Source: Geminicoccaceae bacterium (lineage in GTDB: Bacteria > Pseudomonadota > Alphaproteobacteria > Geminicoccales > Geminicoccaceae). Taken from it: a stretch of 64,000 nucleotides of DNA. The notes beneath the pieces were generated by a model. That model ran no database searches. It saw nothing but the letters and a program-made list of their open reading frames with translations, and was not told the origin of the DNA. A program made the translations under genes and the position numbers. The DNA lies in contig JACKIM010000002.1 of assembly GCA_020638465.1 (NCBI GenBank), forward strand, positions 868,001 through 932,000. The letters are read 5' to 3'. Within the stretch, counting starts at the first letter, position 1, and each line of letters begins with the position of its first letter. Shown here piece by piece: positions 1-8,710 of this stretch.

Positions 1-682
1 CGGGGCTGCTGGACCCGTTGTTGCCGGCAGCGAAGACGAGGACGTGGCCGCTGCCGGCGGCGTTGGCGAGGCTGCCTTGAAAAGCGCTGTTGAGCGAAAG
101 GGCGTTGCCGAGGCTGTAATTGAGAATGTCGGCATTGTGACTGACGGCATAGTCGGTCGCTGTGGCCAGGTCGGTCTGATCGAAGGTGCAGGATCCCGAG
201 CTTCCGACGGAACAGCTTCCCGCGGAATCGGCACGAATGGCCATGATCTGTGAATTGTACGCCATTCCGTGCATGCCGTTGGCGTTCCTGTCGGCAGCGA
301 TGACGCCCGACACGGGCGTGCCGTGATTGCCGACATCCTGGAGCGCGCCGCGCCCTCCGATGATATCCGTGCTGTCCGGGTGGACGTGCGAAACGAGCTC
401 GGCATGTGTCGTGTCGATACCGGTATCGATAACCGCGACCACCATGCCGCTGCCGGTCGCGCCGACGCCATAGGCGCTGGACGCGTTGGTCTGGGCGAGG
501 GCGCCGCTGACACCGTATTCAACGGTCTCGAAGGTCGAAGGACTGAACAGCAGCGACAATCCCAGGCCATAACTGGTCAGGCCCGAGGAGCCGCCTGTCG
601 CGCCGCCACCGCCGCAGGCCGAAAGGGAGAGTGCTCCCATGCTCAAGGTGGTCCCGAGAAGGAGCCTCCTCCGCAAGTCCAT
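1..682 (-). CDS. Subtilisin-like serine protease lipoprotein (partial)
   Basis: Only the N-terminal 227 codons lie in the window; the gene runs off the left edge. The protein opens with a basic start and a lipobox (LSAC, Cys23), so it is probably a lipoprotein of the cell envelope. Two members of the S8 catalytic triad are visible: Asp86 in the VIDTG motif and His120 in NHGTPVSG. The oxyanion-hole region AAGNNG lies near the cut; the catalytic Ser would follow outside. The ATG at 682 has the ribosome site AGGAG a few bases upstream. Alphaproteobacterial proteins of this type often end in an autotransporter barrel, but that part cannot be seen, so a secreted or surface-anchored protease is as far as the call goes. 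Confidence 0.85.
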   Translation of the reverse strand, partial: MDLRRRLLLGTTLSMGALSLSACGGGGATGGSSGLTSYGLGLSLLFSPSTFETVEYGVSGALAQTNASSAYGVGATGSGMVVAVIDTGIDTTHAELVSHVHPDSTDIIGGRGALQDVGNHGTPVSGVIAADRNANGMHGMAYNSQIMAIRADSAGSCSVGSSGSCTFDQTDLATATDYAVSHNADILNYSLGNALSLNSAFQGSLANAAGSGHVLVFAAGNNGSSSP

Positions 683-703
683 GCCGTCCACTCCTGAAGA
701 CTG

Positions 704-730
704 GACAGCCACGATAAATGGGTGGCTGTC
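704..730. promoter_or_regulatory. Perfect 9-bp inverted repeat before the protease gene
   Basis: GACAGCCAC (704-712) and GTGGCTGTC (722-730) are perfect complements separated by 9 nt. The dyad sits 22 nt upstream of the protease start, so it would be either an operator or a leader-RNA hairpin. No T-run follows on either strand, so it is not a normal terminator. Confidence 0.4.
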
Positions 731-866
731 GACAACGACGGCCTGACTGAGAGAGATCGAAGATGGTGAATTAAACTATCAGTAGAATTCCATGAGATGC
801 AAGCATGTAATGCAAGGATGGATGTTTCCATTGAAAATAGGATGTTGATCTTAAAAATGTTCGCGA

Positions 867-2195
867 TCAGAGAGGTGGCCCGACATGGAGGTCGTAGTCG
901 TCACTGCCGGTAATCTCTGCCGTGAGAAGATCGCCCGGTTCCAGTTCGTCGGCATCCTCGACATGAATGACGCCGTCGATCTCCGGCGCTTCGGCCCAGC
1001 TTCGGCCGATGGCCACGCCATCCTCGCCGACCGAATCGATGACGATGTCGGTCGTGGTTCCGACCCGTGACGCCAGCTTGTCGCGCGAGATGTCGCGCTG
1101 AAGCTCCATGAGGCGGTTCCAGCGCTCCTTCTTGACCTCCTCGGGCACATGCCCGTCGAGGTTGTTGGAGGCCGCTCCCTCGACATTCTCGTAGCGAAAA
1201 CAGCCGACGCGATCGAGCCGTGCCTCGCGGAGCCATTCGAGCAGTTGCTCGAAATCGTGATCGGTCTCGCCGGGAAATCCGACGATCATGGTCGAACGCA
1301 GGGCGAGATCGGGCACTTCGCGACGCCAGCACTCAATGCGCTCCAAGGTGCGCTCCTGATGCGCAGGGCGGCGCATGGCCTTGAGGACGGAGGGGCTTGC
1401 ATGCTGGAAGGGAATGTCAAGATACGGCAATACCAGCCCGTCGGCCATCAATGGGATCAACTGGTCGACATGAGGGTAAGGGTAGATGTAGTGGAGCCTT
1501 ACCCAGACGTCGAGTTCGCCCAGGGCCTCGGCAAGATCGGTAATGTGGGCACGAAGCTCCCGTCCCTTCCAGTTGAAGGTCTCATGCTTGAGATCGACGC
1601 CATAGGCGCTGGTATCCTGGGAGATCACCAGCAGTTCCTGACACCCGGCCTCCACGAGCCTGGTGGCCTCGTGCAGGATGTGATGCGGCTTGCGGCTGCG
1701 CAGGCGGCCACGCAGGGAGGGGATGATGCAGAAGCTGCAGTGGTGGTTGCAGCCTTCGGAAATCTTCAGATAGGCGTAATGCCTCGGCGTCAGCCGGATG
1801 CCCTCGGGCGGGACGAGGTCAACATAGGGATCGTGCGCCGGCGGTGCCGTTTCATGCACTGCCGCCACCACCTCGTCGAAGGCCTGCGGGCCGGTTACTG
1901 CCAGGACCCTGGGATGGATCTCGCGGATCCGCTCGACGTCGTTGCCCATGCAGCCGGTGACGATCACCCGGCCATTGGCGGCCACCGCCTCGCCGATAGC
2001 CTCCAGGCTCTCGGCCTTGGCGCTGTCGAGAAATCCACATGTATTGACGATCACCGCATCGGCGGAATCGTAGTCTGCCGCGATCTCGTAGCCTTCGGAT
2101 CGCAGCGTGGTCAGGATGCGTTCGGAATCGACAAGGGCCTTGGGACAGCCGAGGCTGACCATGCCGATCTTCTTGACGGGAGCGGGTCTGTGCAT
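867..2195 (-). CDS. rimO: Ribosomal protein S12 methylthiotransferase RimO
   Basis: A radical-SAM enzyme that methylthiolates the conserved aspartate of ribosomal protein S12. The 442-residue protein has the expected layout: an N-terminal methylthiotransferase domain with cluster cysteines Cys17 (SLGCPK), Cys53 (NTCGF) and Cys82 (TGCMG), then the radical-SAM motif CNHHCSFC (Cys149, 153, 156), then a C-terminal TRAM-type RNA-binding segment. I chose the ATG at 2195, which gives MHRPAPVKKIGMVSLGC. The open frame extends 20 codons further upstream, but that stretch is not typical of the family. The SLGCPKALVDSE start separates RimO from MiaB. It is divergent from betC across a 118-nt gap. Confidence 0.95.
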   Translation of the reverse strand: MHRPAPVKKIGMVSLGCPKALVDSERILTTLRSEGYEIAADYDSADAVIVNTCGFLDSAKAESLEAIGEAVAANGRVIVTGCMGNDVERIREIHPRVLAVTGPQAFDEVVAAVHETAPPAHDPYVDLVPPEGIRLTPRHYAYLKISEGCNHHCSFCIIPSLRGRLRSRKPHHILHEATRLVEAGCQELLVISQDTSAYGVDLKHETFNWKGRELRAHITDLAEALGELDVWVRLHYIYPYPHVDQLIPLMADGLVLPYLDIPFQHASPSVLKAMRRPAHQERTLERIECWRREVPDLALRSTMIVGFPGETDHDFEQLLEWLREARLDRVGCFRYENVEGAASNNLDGHVPEEVKKERWNRLMELQRDISRDKLASRVGTTTDIVIDSVGEDGVAIGRSWAEAPEIDGVIHVEDADELEPGDLLTAEITGSDDYDLHVGPPL

Positions 2196-2313
2196 GCCGG
2201 CGCTTATAGAAGCGCACCAGCCATGTGGGAAGGACTTCCACACTTGTCTCGACAACTCCGTTGCGTCTAACGAGAAGCCGTCCGCAAGATCATCCAGATT
2301 TCAGGGAGAGCAC

Positions 2314-3831
2314 ATGACCCGCCCCAACATTCTCATCCTGATGACCGACCAGTGGGCCGGCGACATGACATCCTGGGCGGGACATCCGGCCGTCAGGACA
2401 CCGCATCTCGACCGGCTGGCGGCCAACGGCGTGATCTTCGATTCGGCCTATTGTGCCTCGCCGCTCTGCGCGCCGTCACGTGCATCCTTCATGACCGGCC
2501 TCCTCCCATCGCATCACGGTGTCTATGACAACGCCGCCGAGCTCCCGGCCTCGACGCCGACCTTCGCCCACCTGCTGCGCGCCAGCGGTTACAGGACGGT
2601 TCTTTGCGGCAAGATGCATTTCGTCGGCCCCGACCAGCTTCACGGCTTCGAGGAACGGTTGACAACGGATGTCTACCCGGCGGATTTCGGCTGGGTTCCG
2701 GACTGGAACCGGCCGCGGGAGCGGATCGACTGGTGGTATCACAACATGGCCTCGGTCCAGCAGGCCGGGCCCGCCGAAATCACCAACCAGCTCGAATATG
2801 ATGACGAGGTCGCGTTTCGTGCACGCCAGTGCCTGTATGACATCGCACGCCGCGAGCAGGAACCCTTCTGCCTGACGGTCTCGTTCACCCACCCGCACGA
2901 TCCCTACGCCATGCGCCGGCGGTACTGGGACCGGATCGGGCACGATGATGTCCCCGATCCGATGACCCCCACTCCTGCGAATGATCCCCATAGCGAGAGA
3001 CTGCGCCATGTGTGCGACATGGCGGCCATGCCCGTCGGCAAGGACGAAATCCGCAACGCCCGCCATGCCTATCTGGCCGCGCTGGCCTATCTCGATGACC
3101 GTATCGGCGAGATTCTTGCCACACTTGAGGAAACGGGGCTGGCGGATAACACCGTCATCATCTTCACCAGCGATCATGGAGACATGCTGGGCGAGCACGG
3201 GCTGTGGTACAAGATGAGCTTCTTTGAAGGGTCGGCACGGGTGCCGCTGGTCATTCACGACCCGCGGCGAGGCGGATCGCAGCGTATCGGCACGCATGTA
3301 AGCCTTCTCGACATCTTTCCTACTTTGGCATCTTTCGCCGATGTGTCAGAATCTCCGTTGATGGATGGCCTCGATGGCGAGAATCTCCTGCCCCTGCTCG
3401 ATGGGGGCCGTCTCGAACGTGGCAATCGCATCATGGCCGAATATCAGGGCGAGGGGGCAGTGTCGCCCATGGTCATGATCCGGGACAATTCCCTGAAATA
3501 CATCCATGCCCCGGGCGACCCGCCGCTGATGTTCGATCTCGGGAACGACCCCTGCGAGCGGAACAACCTGGCGGAGGATGATCCCCGTGCGTCGGAATTC
3601 GCCGGACAGATTGCCGACGGATACGACCTGTTCGCCCTGCATGCCGAGGTCCTGGCCTCGCAGGGCAGGCGGCGGGCCCTGAACGATGCGCTTCGCCAGG
3701 GCCGCTACACATCATGGGAATTTCAACCGCATGTCGACGAGTCGCGTCGGTTCATGCGCAATCATCTCGATCTCAATGATGTCGAGGAAAGGAGCCGTTT
3801 CCCCCGCCCGCGCCGGGCCTCGCGGATCTGA
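2314..3831 (+). CDS. betC: Choline-sulfatase
   Basis: Hydrolyses choline-O-sulfate to choline and sulfate, feeding glycine-betaine synthesis or sulfur and carbon supply. The 505-residue protein carries the sulfatase signature CAPSR with Cys52 as the expected formylglycine residue, metal ligands in MTDQW near the N-terminus, and the later SDHGDMLGEHG block. The SPLCAPSRASFMTG block and the C-terminal extension (MRNHLDLND) are features of BetC rather than of aryl-sulfatases. The start at 2314 follows AGGGAGAG at good spacing. No betA, betB or betI neighbour is present, so it is not in a full bet operon. Its last 59 bases overlap the 3' end of the convergent gene at 3773-4645. Confidence 0.92.
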   Translation: MTRPNILILMTDQWAGDMTSWAGHPAVRTPHLDRLAANGVIFDSAYCASPLCAPSRASFMTGLLPSHHGVYDNAAELPASTPTFAHLLRASGYRTVLCGKMHFVGPDQLHGFEERLTTDVYPADFGWVPDWNRPRERIDWWYHNMASVQQAGPAEITNQLEYDDEVAFRARQCLYDIARREQEPFCLTVSFTHPHDPYAMRRRYWDRIGHDDVPDPMTPTPANDPHSERLRHVCDMAAMPVGKDEIRNARHAYLAALAYLDDRIGEILATLEETGLADNTVIIFTSDHGDMLGEHGLWYKMSFFEGSARVPLVIHDPRRGGSQRIGTHVSLLDIFPTLASFADVSESPLMDGLDGENLLPLLDGGRLERGNRIMAEYQGEGAVSPMVMIRDNSLKYIHAPGDPPLMFDLGNDPCERNNLAEDDPRASEFAGQIADGYDLFALHAEVLASQGRRRALNDALRQGRYTSWEFQPHVDESRRFMRNHLDLNDVEERSRFPRPRRASRI

Positions 3832-4645
3832 TATCGCTGCGGCGACCCTGTCCGGTGCCGCGGTCATGGTCGCGGACGCGCTGGCGGGTCCGGTCTGATC
3901 CGCGGTCCCGGTCCCGGTCGCGGCGGTCAGATTGATAGCGGCGGCGATCGTCATCATGACGCCGCTGATAGGAGCCGCGGTCATGGTCGCGGTGGCCATC
4001 TCTCCGCTCGAATCGCCGGTTGTCGTGGCGGGGGCGGTGGATGACAATCGTCCGGCGGGGTTCGTGTATCGACCGCAGGTGGACGGTCACGCCATCGACG
4101 AAGATGCTGCCCTCGAACGCCAGCCGTAACGCACCGAGACTGGCACCGACCGAAATACCGGCCGGGACGACCAGCGAAGCGTGGCGGGCGTTCCGCCGCA
4201 GGGGAACACGACCGATCGGGCTTTGCCCGATCATGAGACCGAACGAGGCATCGTCGCGTCCGCCCGAATAGCTGATCTCGACGCGCTCGACGACGCGGTC
4301 GCGGTCCAGGCCGTCGAGCCCGGCCAGGCCGGAGAGCGACAGGGACTGACCGTCCATGCGCCGTCCCGGGGCCATGCGGAATGTCTGCGCATCGGTCTGC
4401 TGCCAGCCCGCATGGTCGTTCATCGCCAGTTGCATCCGGGCGCGCGCGGGTTTGCCGGAGTTGCCCGGCCGGGCATATGTCGCAGTCACGGGCGAACCGT
4501 TGTGCGAAGCGGATTTAGTGTCGTGGAAATTCTCGAAAAGAGCTTTTTCATCATTACGGGAATGTGCGGAGATGGCATCCGAACGGGCATTATCTGGCAC
4601 ACCCAGTACGAGAACGCTGCCAATCAGCAACGATATGAGACGCAT
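3773..4645 (-). CDS. Secreted protein with Arg/Asp/His-rich tail, unknown function
   Basis: No family is recognised. The protein is 290 residues with a signal peptide (MRLISLLIGSVLVLG followed by a small-residue cleavage zone), so it is exported. The middle third looks like a small beta-rich domain. The last 90 residues are a low-complexity tail of Arg, Asp, His and Tyr with repeated RDHDRG units; at the DNA level a 19-base direct repeat lies at 3857-3875 and 3974-3992. The ATG at 4645 is preceded by GGGAGAA; the open frame continues 36 codons upstream but without a signal sequence at that end. The C-terminus runs 59 bases antisense into betC. The high-charge tail suggests binding to a polyanion or metal, but this is inference. 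Confidence 0.7.
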   Translation of the reverse strand: MRLISLLIGSVLVLGVPDNARSDAISAHSRNDEKALFENFHDTKSASHNGSPVTATYARPGNSGKPARARMQLAMNDHAGWQQTDAQTFRMAPGRRMDGQSLSLSGLAGLDGLDRDRVVERVEISYSGGRDDASFGLMIGQSPIGRVPLRRNARHASLVVPAGISVGASLGALRLAFEGSIFVDGVTVHLRSIHEPRRTIVIHRPRHDNRRFERRDGHRDHDRGSYQRRHDDDRRRYQSDRRDRDRDRGSDRTRQRVRDHDRGTGQGRRSDIRSARPGAGGGNGSFPRHH

Positions 4646-4801
4646 GATGTTCTCCCGGCTTGCTTTTATCGCTATTTGTCGATTTATCCGGTCTTGAGGG
4701 ATCGATTGAATGTTCATGGGGTTATTCTTGTGCAACCGTCCTGAAAGGGACATAACACCCGTTTACTGTATCCGGGTTGTTTCCGGCCCTAGGATGGGGG
4801 A

Positions 4802-5089
4802 ATGATCAAGCGAACAGCGATATTCATCATGGCGTTTCTGGTGCTCGGCGGCACGGCCACGGGTACTGAGCGCTACCCGGATACGGTTCGGAAGGCCCTC
4901 GACAGCGATCCGCGCTATCGCGATCTCACCGTCGTGAAGATCTATGTCCGTCGTCCGGCACCGACTCATTCCGGTTTCATGTACGAGGTCGTGCTCGATG
5001 GCGACGATGGTGAGCGCCTCATCTATGTCGATCCGGACCAGGACAAGGTGATCTACACGACGGCTCCCAATCAGGCAGACGAAAACTGA
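4802..5089 (+). CDS. Small exported PepSY-like protein
   Basis: A 95-residue protein with an N-terminal signal peptide (MIKRTAIFIMAFLVLGG) followed by a single small alpha/beta domain. Its end, with E-V-V-L-D and a later LIYVDP stretch, resembles the PepSY fold, in which a helix is followed by strands predicting residue storage or peptidase inhibition. It lies 5 nt before the response-regulator gene and is surely co-transcribed with it. Small PepSY proteins are commonly encoded with two-component systems and are thought to modulate the sensor from the periplasm. The domain call is from pattern only. Confidence 0.7.
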   Translation: MIKRTAIFIMAFLVLGGTATGTERYPDTVRKALDSDPRYRDLTVVKIYVRRPAPTHSGFMYEVVLDGDDGERLIYVDPDQDKVIYTTAPNQADEN

Positions 5090-5094
5090 CGACC

Positions 5095-5772
5095 ATGCGA
5101 ATTCTACTGGTTGAAGACGATCCCGATCTGGCACGACAGATCCGGCGGCTGCTGGAACAGGAAGGCTATGCCGTCGATCACGCAGCCGATGGGCCACTGG
5201 CGCTGGAAATGGGCCGCGACGCGCCATATGCCGCCGTCATCCTCGATCCGGGGGTTCCCGGGATGGACGGGCTCACCGTGCTCAAGCGCTGGCGCAACGC
5301 GGGACTGACCATGCCGGTGATCGTCCTGACAGCCTCGCGCACCGAGGTCTCGGACATGCGTGAAGGTGTTCGCGCCGGGGCCACCAACTACCTGCTCAAG
5401 CCGGTCGACAGCGAGCTTCTGCTGGACTGGGTGCGCGGCGTGGTCAACTCGGCCGGGCCCAACAGCCGCGGGGTCATCCTCGAACGCGGCGACCTGCGCA
5501 TCGACACGGTGGCACTGAAGGTCTGGCTCGGCGACGATCTCCTGCGACTGACCCCCACGGAATACAGAATTCTCCTCTGCCTGACCACTGCCGATGGTCG
5601 ACCGATGCAGGCCCAGGAAATTGTCGAACGCGGGTTCGATGCCGAAAGCACGAAGACCGCCGCCGAAATCCCGGTCTATGTCAGCCGGTTGCGTGACAAG
5701 CTCGGGCGAACGGCGATCGAGACCGTGCACGGCTTCGGCTATCGCCTTGCTGACGAGGTGAACCGGCCGTGA
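5095..5772 (+). CDS. OmpR/PhoP-type response regulator
   Basis: A 225-residue two-domain transcription factor. The receiver domain (about 1-118) has the acidic pocket near residues 8-9, phospho-acceptor Asp51 in VILDPG, Thr in VLTAS and Lys102 in LLKP. The C-terminal winged helix (about 125-222) ends with the YVSRLRDKLG and TVHGFGYRL blocks typical of OmpR-family DNA-binding domains. It sits between the PepSY-like gene (5 nt) and the histidine kinase gene, whose GTG start overlaps its stop by 4 nt. The signal and target genes cannot be told from the sequence. Confidence 0.93.
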   Translation: MRILLVEDDPDLARQIRRLLEQEGYAVDHAADGPLALEMGRDAPYAAVILDPGVPGMDGLTVLKRWRNAGLTMPVIVLTASRTEVSDMREGVRAGATNYLLKPVDSELLLDWVRGVVNSAGPNSRGVILERGDLRIDTVALKVWLGDDLLRLTPTEYRILLCLTTADGRPMQAQEIVERGFDAESTKTAAEIPVYVSRLRDKLGRTAIETVHGFGYRLADEVNRP

Positions 5773-7124
5773 TCCTGAGGCTTCGCGAGCCGCGGAGCCT
5801 GATGCGGCGTTTTGCTCTCGTTGCCGGTATCCTTTTCGTCGTGGTCGGCGTTTCGAGCTGGTTTGCGCTCCAGACGGCCATTCAGGGGCCGGCGGAGGCC
5901 GTGGTGGAGAACCGCCTGCTGGCCCTTGCGCGCGAACTCAGGGGATATTGGGCGACGGCCGAAATCACGGGTGTGGCACCATTCGGCCCGGGGGATGTGG
6001 AACTGGTCTGGCAGATCGCTGCCGATGACGGGACACTCTACCGGTCGGATCTGCTGTTCTTCGAGGATGTCATCCTGCCGACACCGGTCGACGTTTCGGT
6101 AAGTTTCACGCAAAGGGATATCGACACGCCGATCGGTACGTTTCGCACGGTGGTTCGCCGGATCAAGGAAAGTGTGCCTTCAGCTCCAGGTGTCGAAAAT
6201 CCCGGCTCGAAATACGTCACCTACTGGGCGGCGATCACGAGCGAACGACGTGCGGCGATCATGGCCGAACATGCAGCACCCTTCGAACGGGCCGCTGTGC
6301 AGATTTTCACCGTGCTGGGATTGTTGCTGCTGGGCATCCTGCTCATGCTCGGTATCGTGCTGGGTGTGCCCCTGCGCCGCCTTCGCCACGCCGCCGCCCG
6401 GTTCGAAGCAGGTGCCACCCATCGCATCGAGGGGGAATTCCCCAGCGAGATTGCGGCAGTGGTCAGTCAGCTCAACGAGGCCCTGGCACGCAGCGAGGTC
6501 CTGGTGCAGCGCACACGACGCTACATCGGCAAGATCGGGCATGACCTCAAGCATCCGCTCGCCATCATTCGCAACGCGCTGGACCAGCCCGACGAGCGCG
6601 ACATGGCGATCCGTCGCATCGACGGCATGGCCGCGCTGCTCGACCGTTATACGGCGCTTGCGACGGCGGTCGGCCCCGGCGCACCCGAACCCGCGGTCCA
6701 TCTGCTGCCGATCCTGCGCGATGTCTGCGATGGTGTGGCGCTCATCTATCGACGTACGCCGATCGCGATCGAAATCGACTGTTCTCCCGCGATCGAATTG
6801 CGCATTCCGCGCCAGGATCTCGAGGCCATGGTGACCAACCTGGTGACCAATGCATCCAAGCATGCGCGCTCGCGGATCGTCGTGTCGGCCATGGATGGCA
6901 GTCCCTTCCGCCTCACGGTGAGCGATGATGGTCCGGGTCTGAGCGATGTCGAGAGGGAGCGGGCGGTCGACTGGGGCGAACGTCTCGATCTCGCACCGCC
7001 GGGCTCGGGCTTCGGCCTTGCCATCGTCAAGGATCTGGTCGAGCTCCACGGTGGCATGCTGACGCTGGCCGCATCGAGGCTGGGCGGCCTTGAGGCGCGC
7101 CTCGAAATCCAGCTCAGGCATTGA
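5769..7124 (+). CDS. Sensor histidine kinase, partner of the preceding regulator
   Basis: A 451-residue membrane kinase. A first transmembrane helix (about 12-34) and a second (about 176-200) flank a periplasmic sensor of about 140 residues. A HAMP-like linker follows, then the phospho-acceptor His258 in GHDLKHPL, the N-box (VTNLVTNASKHA), the G1 box (DDGPGLS) and the G2 box (GSGFGLAIV). The start is GTG at 5769, overlapping the regulator stop by 4 nt, so the two are translationally coupled. The three genes form one operon: PepSY-like, regulator, kinase. The layout resembles PhoPQ-type systems but nothing identifies the stimulus. Confidence 0.92.
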   Translation: MILRLREPRSLMRRFALVAGILFVVVGVSSWFALQTAIQGPAEAVVENRLLALARELRGYWATAEITGVAPFGPGDVELVWQIAADDGTLYRSDLLFFEDVILPTPVDVSVSFTQRDIDTPIGTFRTVVRRIKESVPSAPGVENPGSKYVTYWAAITSERRAAIMAEHAAPFERAAVQIFTVLGLLLLGILLMLGIVLGVPLRRLRHAAARFEAGATHRIEGEFPSEIAAVVSQLNEALARSEVLVQRTRRYIGKIGHDLKHPLAIIRNALDQPDERDMAIRRIDGMAALLDRYTALATAVGPGAPEPAVHLLPILRDVCDGVALIYRRTPIAIEIDCSPAIELRIPRQDLEAMVTNLVTNASKHARSRIVVSAMDGSPFRLTVSDDGPGLSDVERERAVDWGERLDLAPPGSGFGLAIVKDLVELHGGMLTLAASRLGGLEARLEIQLRH

Positions 7125-7149
7125 AGACCTGAAGATCTTCGGAGAATTT

Positions 7150-7941
7150 TCAATTCCGCCAGGTGAGGAGGGTCTTTTCAGCACGACCGACGAGCCAGCT
7201 GGTGGCGACGCCCAGGACCGACAGGATGGCGACGCCGGCAAACAGGCGCTCCAGGTCGTAGAGGCTGCCGGCTTCGAGGATATAGGCTCCGATGCCGTGT
7301 TCCGCGCCCAGCATCTCGGCTGCGACCAGCAGGATGATGGCGATGGCGAGAGAGACGCGCAGGCCGGACAGGATGGCGGGAAGCGCACCGGGCAGAATGA
7401 TCTTGCGGGTGATGGACCACCACGAAAGATTGAAACTCTGTCCCATGCGGATCAATGTCCTATCGACATTGTCCACGCCGCCATAGGTCGCCACCACCAT
7501 CGGCGTGAAGGTACCGAGCGCAATCAGCGCATATTTCGATCCTTCGTCGATACCGAACCAGATGATGAACAAGGGCAGGAGCGCAATCTTGGGAATGGGG
7601 AAGATCGCGGCGACGATCGGCACGAGTGCGGCACGAACGACGCTGAACAGGCCGATGAGAACGCCGACCACGATACCCGCGGTCACTCCCAGCAACGAGC
7701 CGACGAACAGCCGCGACAGCGATGGCAGGAGGTGTTCCCAGAGCAGCCCGGAGCGGTAGAGGCTGACGAATGTGAGCGCGACATCGGAGGGGCGGGGAAG
7801 CGTCAGGGAGGAGATGAAACCTGTCCGGGTACCCACTTCGAGCAGCGAAATGATCGCGATGAAGACCAGAGGTGCTGCAAACCTGACGGGTCGTGGGGAG
7901 AATCCTCCGCCGCGGAAAGGAACGGGGCGGGGATTATCCAT
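7150..7941 (-). CDS. ABC transporter permease, SsuC/TauC type
   Basis: Inner-membrane permease of about 263 residues with six predicted helices and the EAA-type cytoplasmic loop in the stretch PGALPAILSGLR, which docks the ATPase. The family moves sulfonates, nitrate, taurine, or thiamine and pyrimidine-like compounds. I take the ATG at 7941, which overlaps the ATPase stop by 8 nt; an ATG at 7953 would add four residues. Together with the ATPase and the binding protein upstream it forms a complete importer transcribed leftward. Confidence 0.88.
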   Translation of the reverse strand: MDNPRPVPFRGGGFSPRPVRFAAPLVFIAIISLLEVGTRTGFISSLTLPRPSDVALTFVSLYRSGLLWEHLLPSLSRLFVGSLLGVTAGIVVGVLIGLFSVVRAALVPIVAAIFPIPKIALLPLFIIWFGIDEGSKYALIALGTFTPMVVATYGGVDNVDRTLIRMGQSFNLSWWSITRKIILPGALPAILSGLRVSLAIAIILLVAAEMLGAEHGIGAYILEAGSLYDLERLFAGVAILSVLGVATSWLVGRAEKTLLTWRN

Positions 7942-8701
7942 GAACGAGTTCATTGTCGGCCCGAACCACCTCGTCGCGCATCTCCTGCCACAATCGCGCG
8001 CGAATGGCGGCAAGCTCGCCGTCCCGGTCGTCACGTCCTGCAAGTGGACGGTCAATGGTCACGATCTGGCGAATGGTGCCCGGACGGCGCGACAGCAGGA
8101 CGATCCTGTGGCCGAGCCGCACCGCTTCATCGAGATTGTGGGTAACATAGACGGCCGTGAACGGTGACCGGGTCCACAACCCCACCAGATCGTCCATCAG
8201 CAGTTCGCGGGTCTGGCTGTCGAGTGCGGAAAGCGGCTCGTCCATCAGCAGCACCGCGGGCCGCACGGCCAGTGCACGGGCGATTCCCACCCGCTGCCGC
8301 ATCCCCCCCGAAAGCTGGCGGGGCAGGGCGTCGCGGAAGTCCGTCAGCCGGGTTCGTTCAAGGACATCGTCGACGATCTCGCGCCGGGCCGCGCGACTGA
8401 GTCGATGATCCTCAAGAACGAGACGTATATTGCCCTCGACCGTACGCCATGGCAGCAACGCGAAATCCTGAAAGACATAAGTCAGCGGATTGAGCGTATC
8501 GGGTGGAACGGCCCCCTCCTGCATGACCCTGCCGGAGGCCGGTCTCTCCATCCCGCCGATGATTCGCAATAGCGTCGATTTGCCGCATCCGGACGGGCCG
8601 ATCAGGCAGGTGACCCGCCCGCCGACGATGTCAAGGTCAATGGATTGCAGGACGTCGACATCGGCATAGCGATGGTTCACCTGCTCAAGACGCAGTTCCA
8701 T
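7934..8701 (-). CDS. ABC transporter ATP-binding protein, SsuB/TauB type
   Basis: A 255-residue ATPase with Walker A at 35-43 (GPSGCGKST), Q-loop, signature LSGGMRQR, Walker B with DEP (LLMDEPLSALD) and the switch His in YVTHN. It energises the permease encoded just downstream. The start at 8701 is 9 nt after the stop of the binding-protein gene. The sequence is of the nitrate/sulfonate/taurine group; the substrate is not determined by it. Confidence 0.92.
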   Translation of the reverse strand: MELRLEQVNHRYADVDVLQSIDLDIVGGRVTCLIGPSGCGKSTLLRIIGGMERPASGRVMQEGAVPPDTLNPLTYVFQDFALLPWRTVEGNIRLVLEDHRLSRAARREIVDDVLERTRLTDFRDALPRQLSGGMRQRVGIARALAVRPAVLLMDEPLSALDSQTRELLMDDLVGLWTRSPFTAVYVTHNLDEAVRLGHRIVLLSRRPGTIRQIVTIDRPLAGRDDRDGELAAIRARLWQEMRDEVVRADNELVHG

Positions 8702-8710
8702 GACTTCGGA

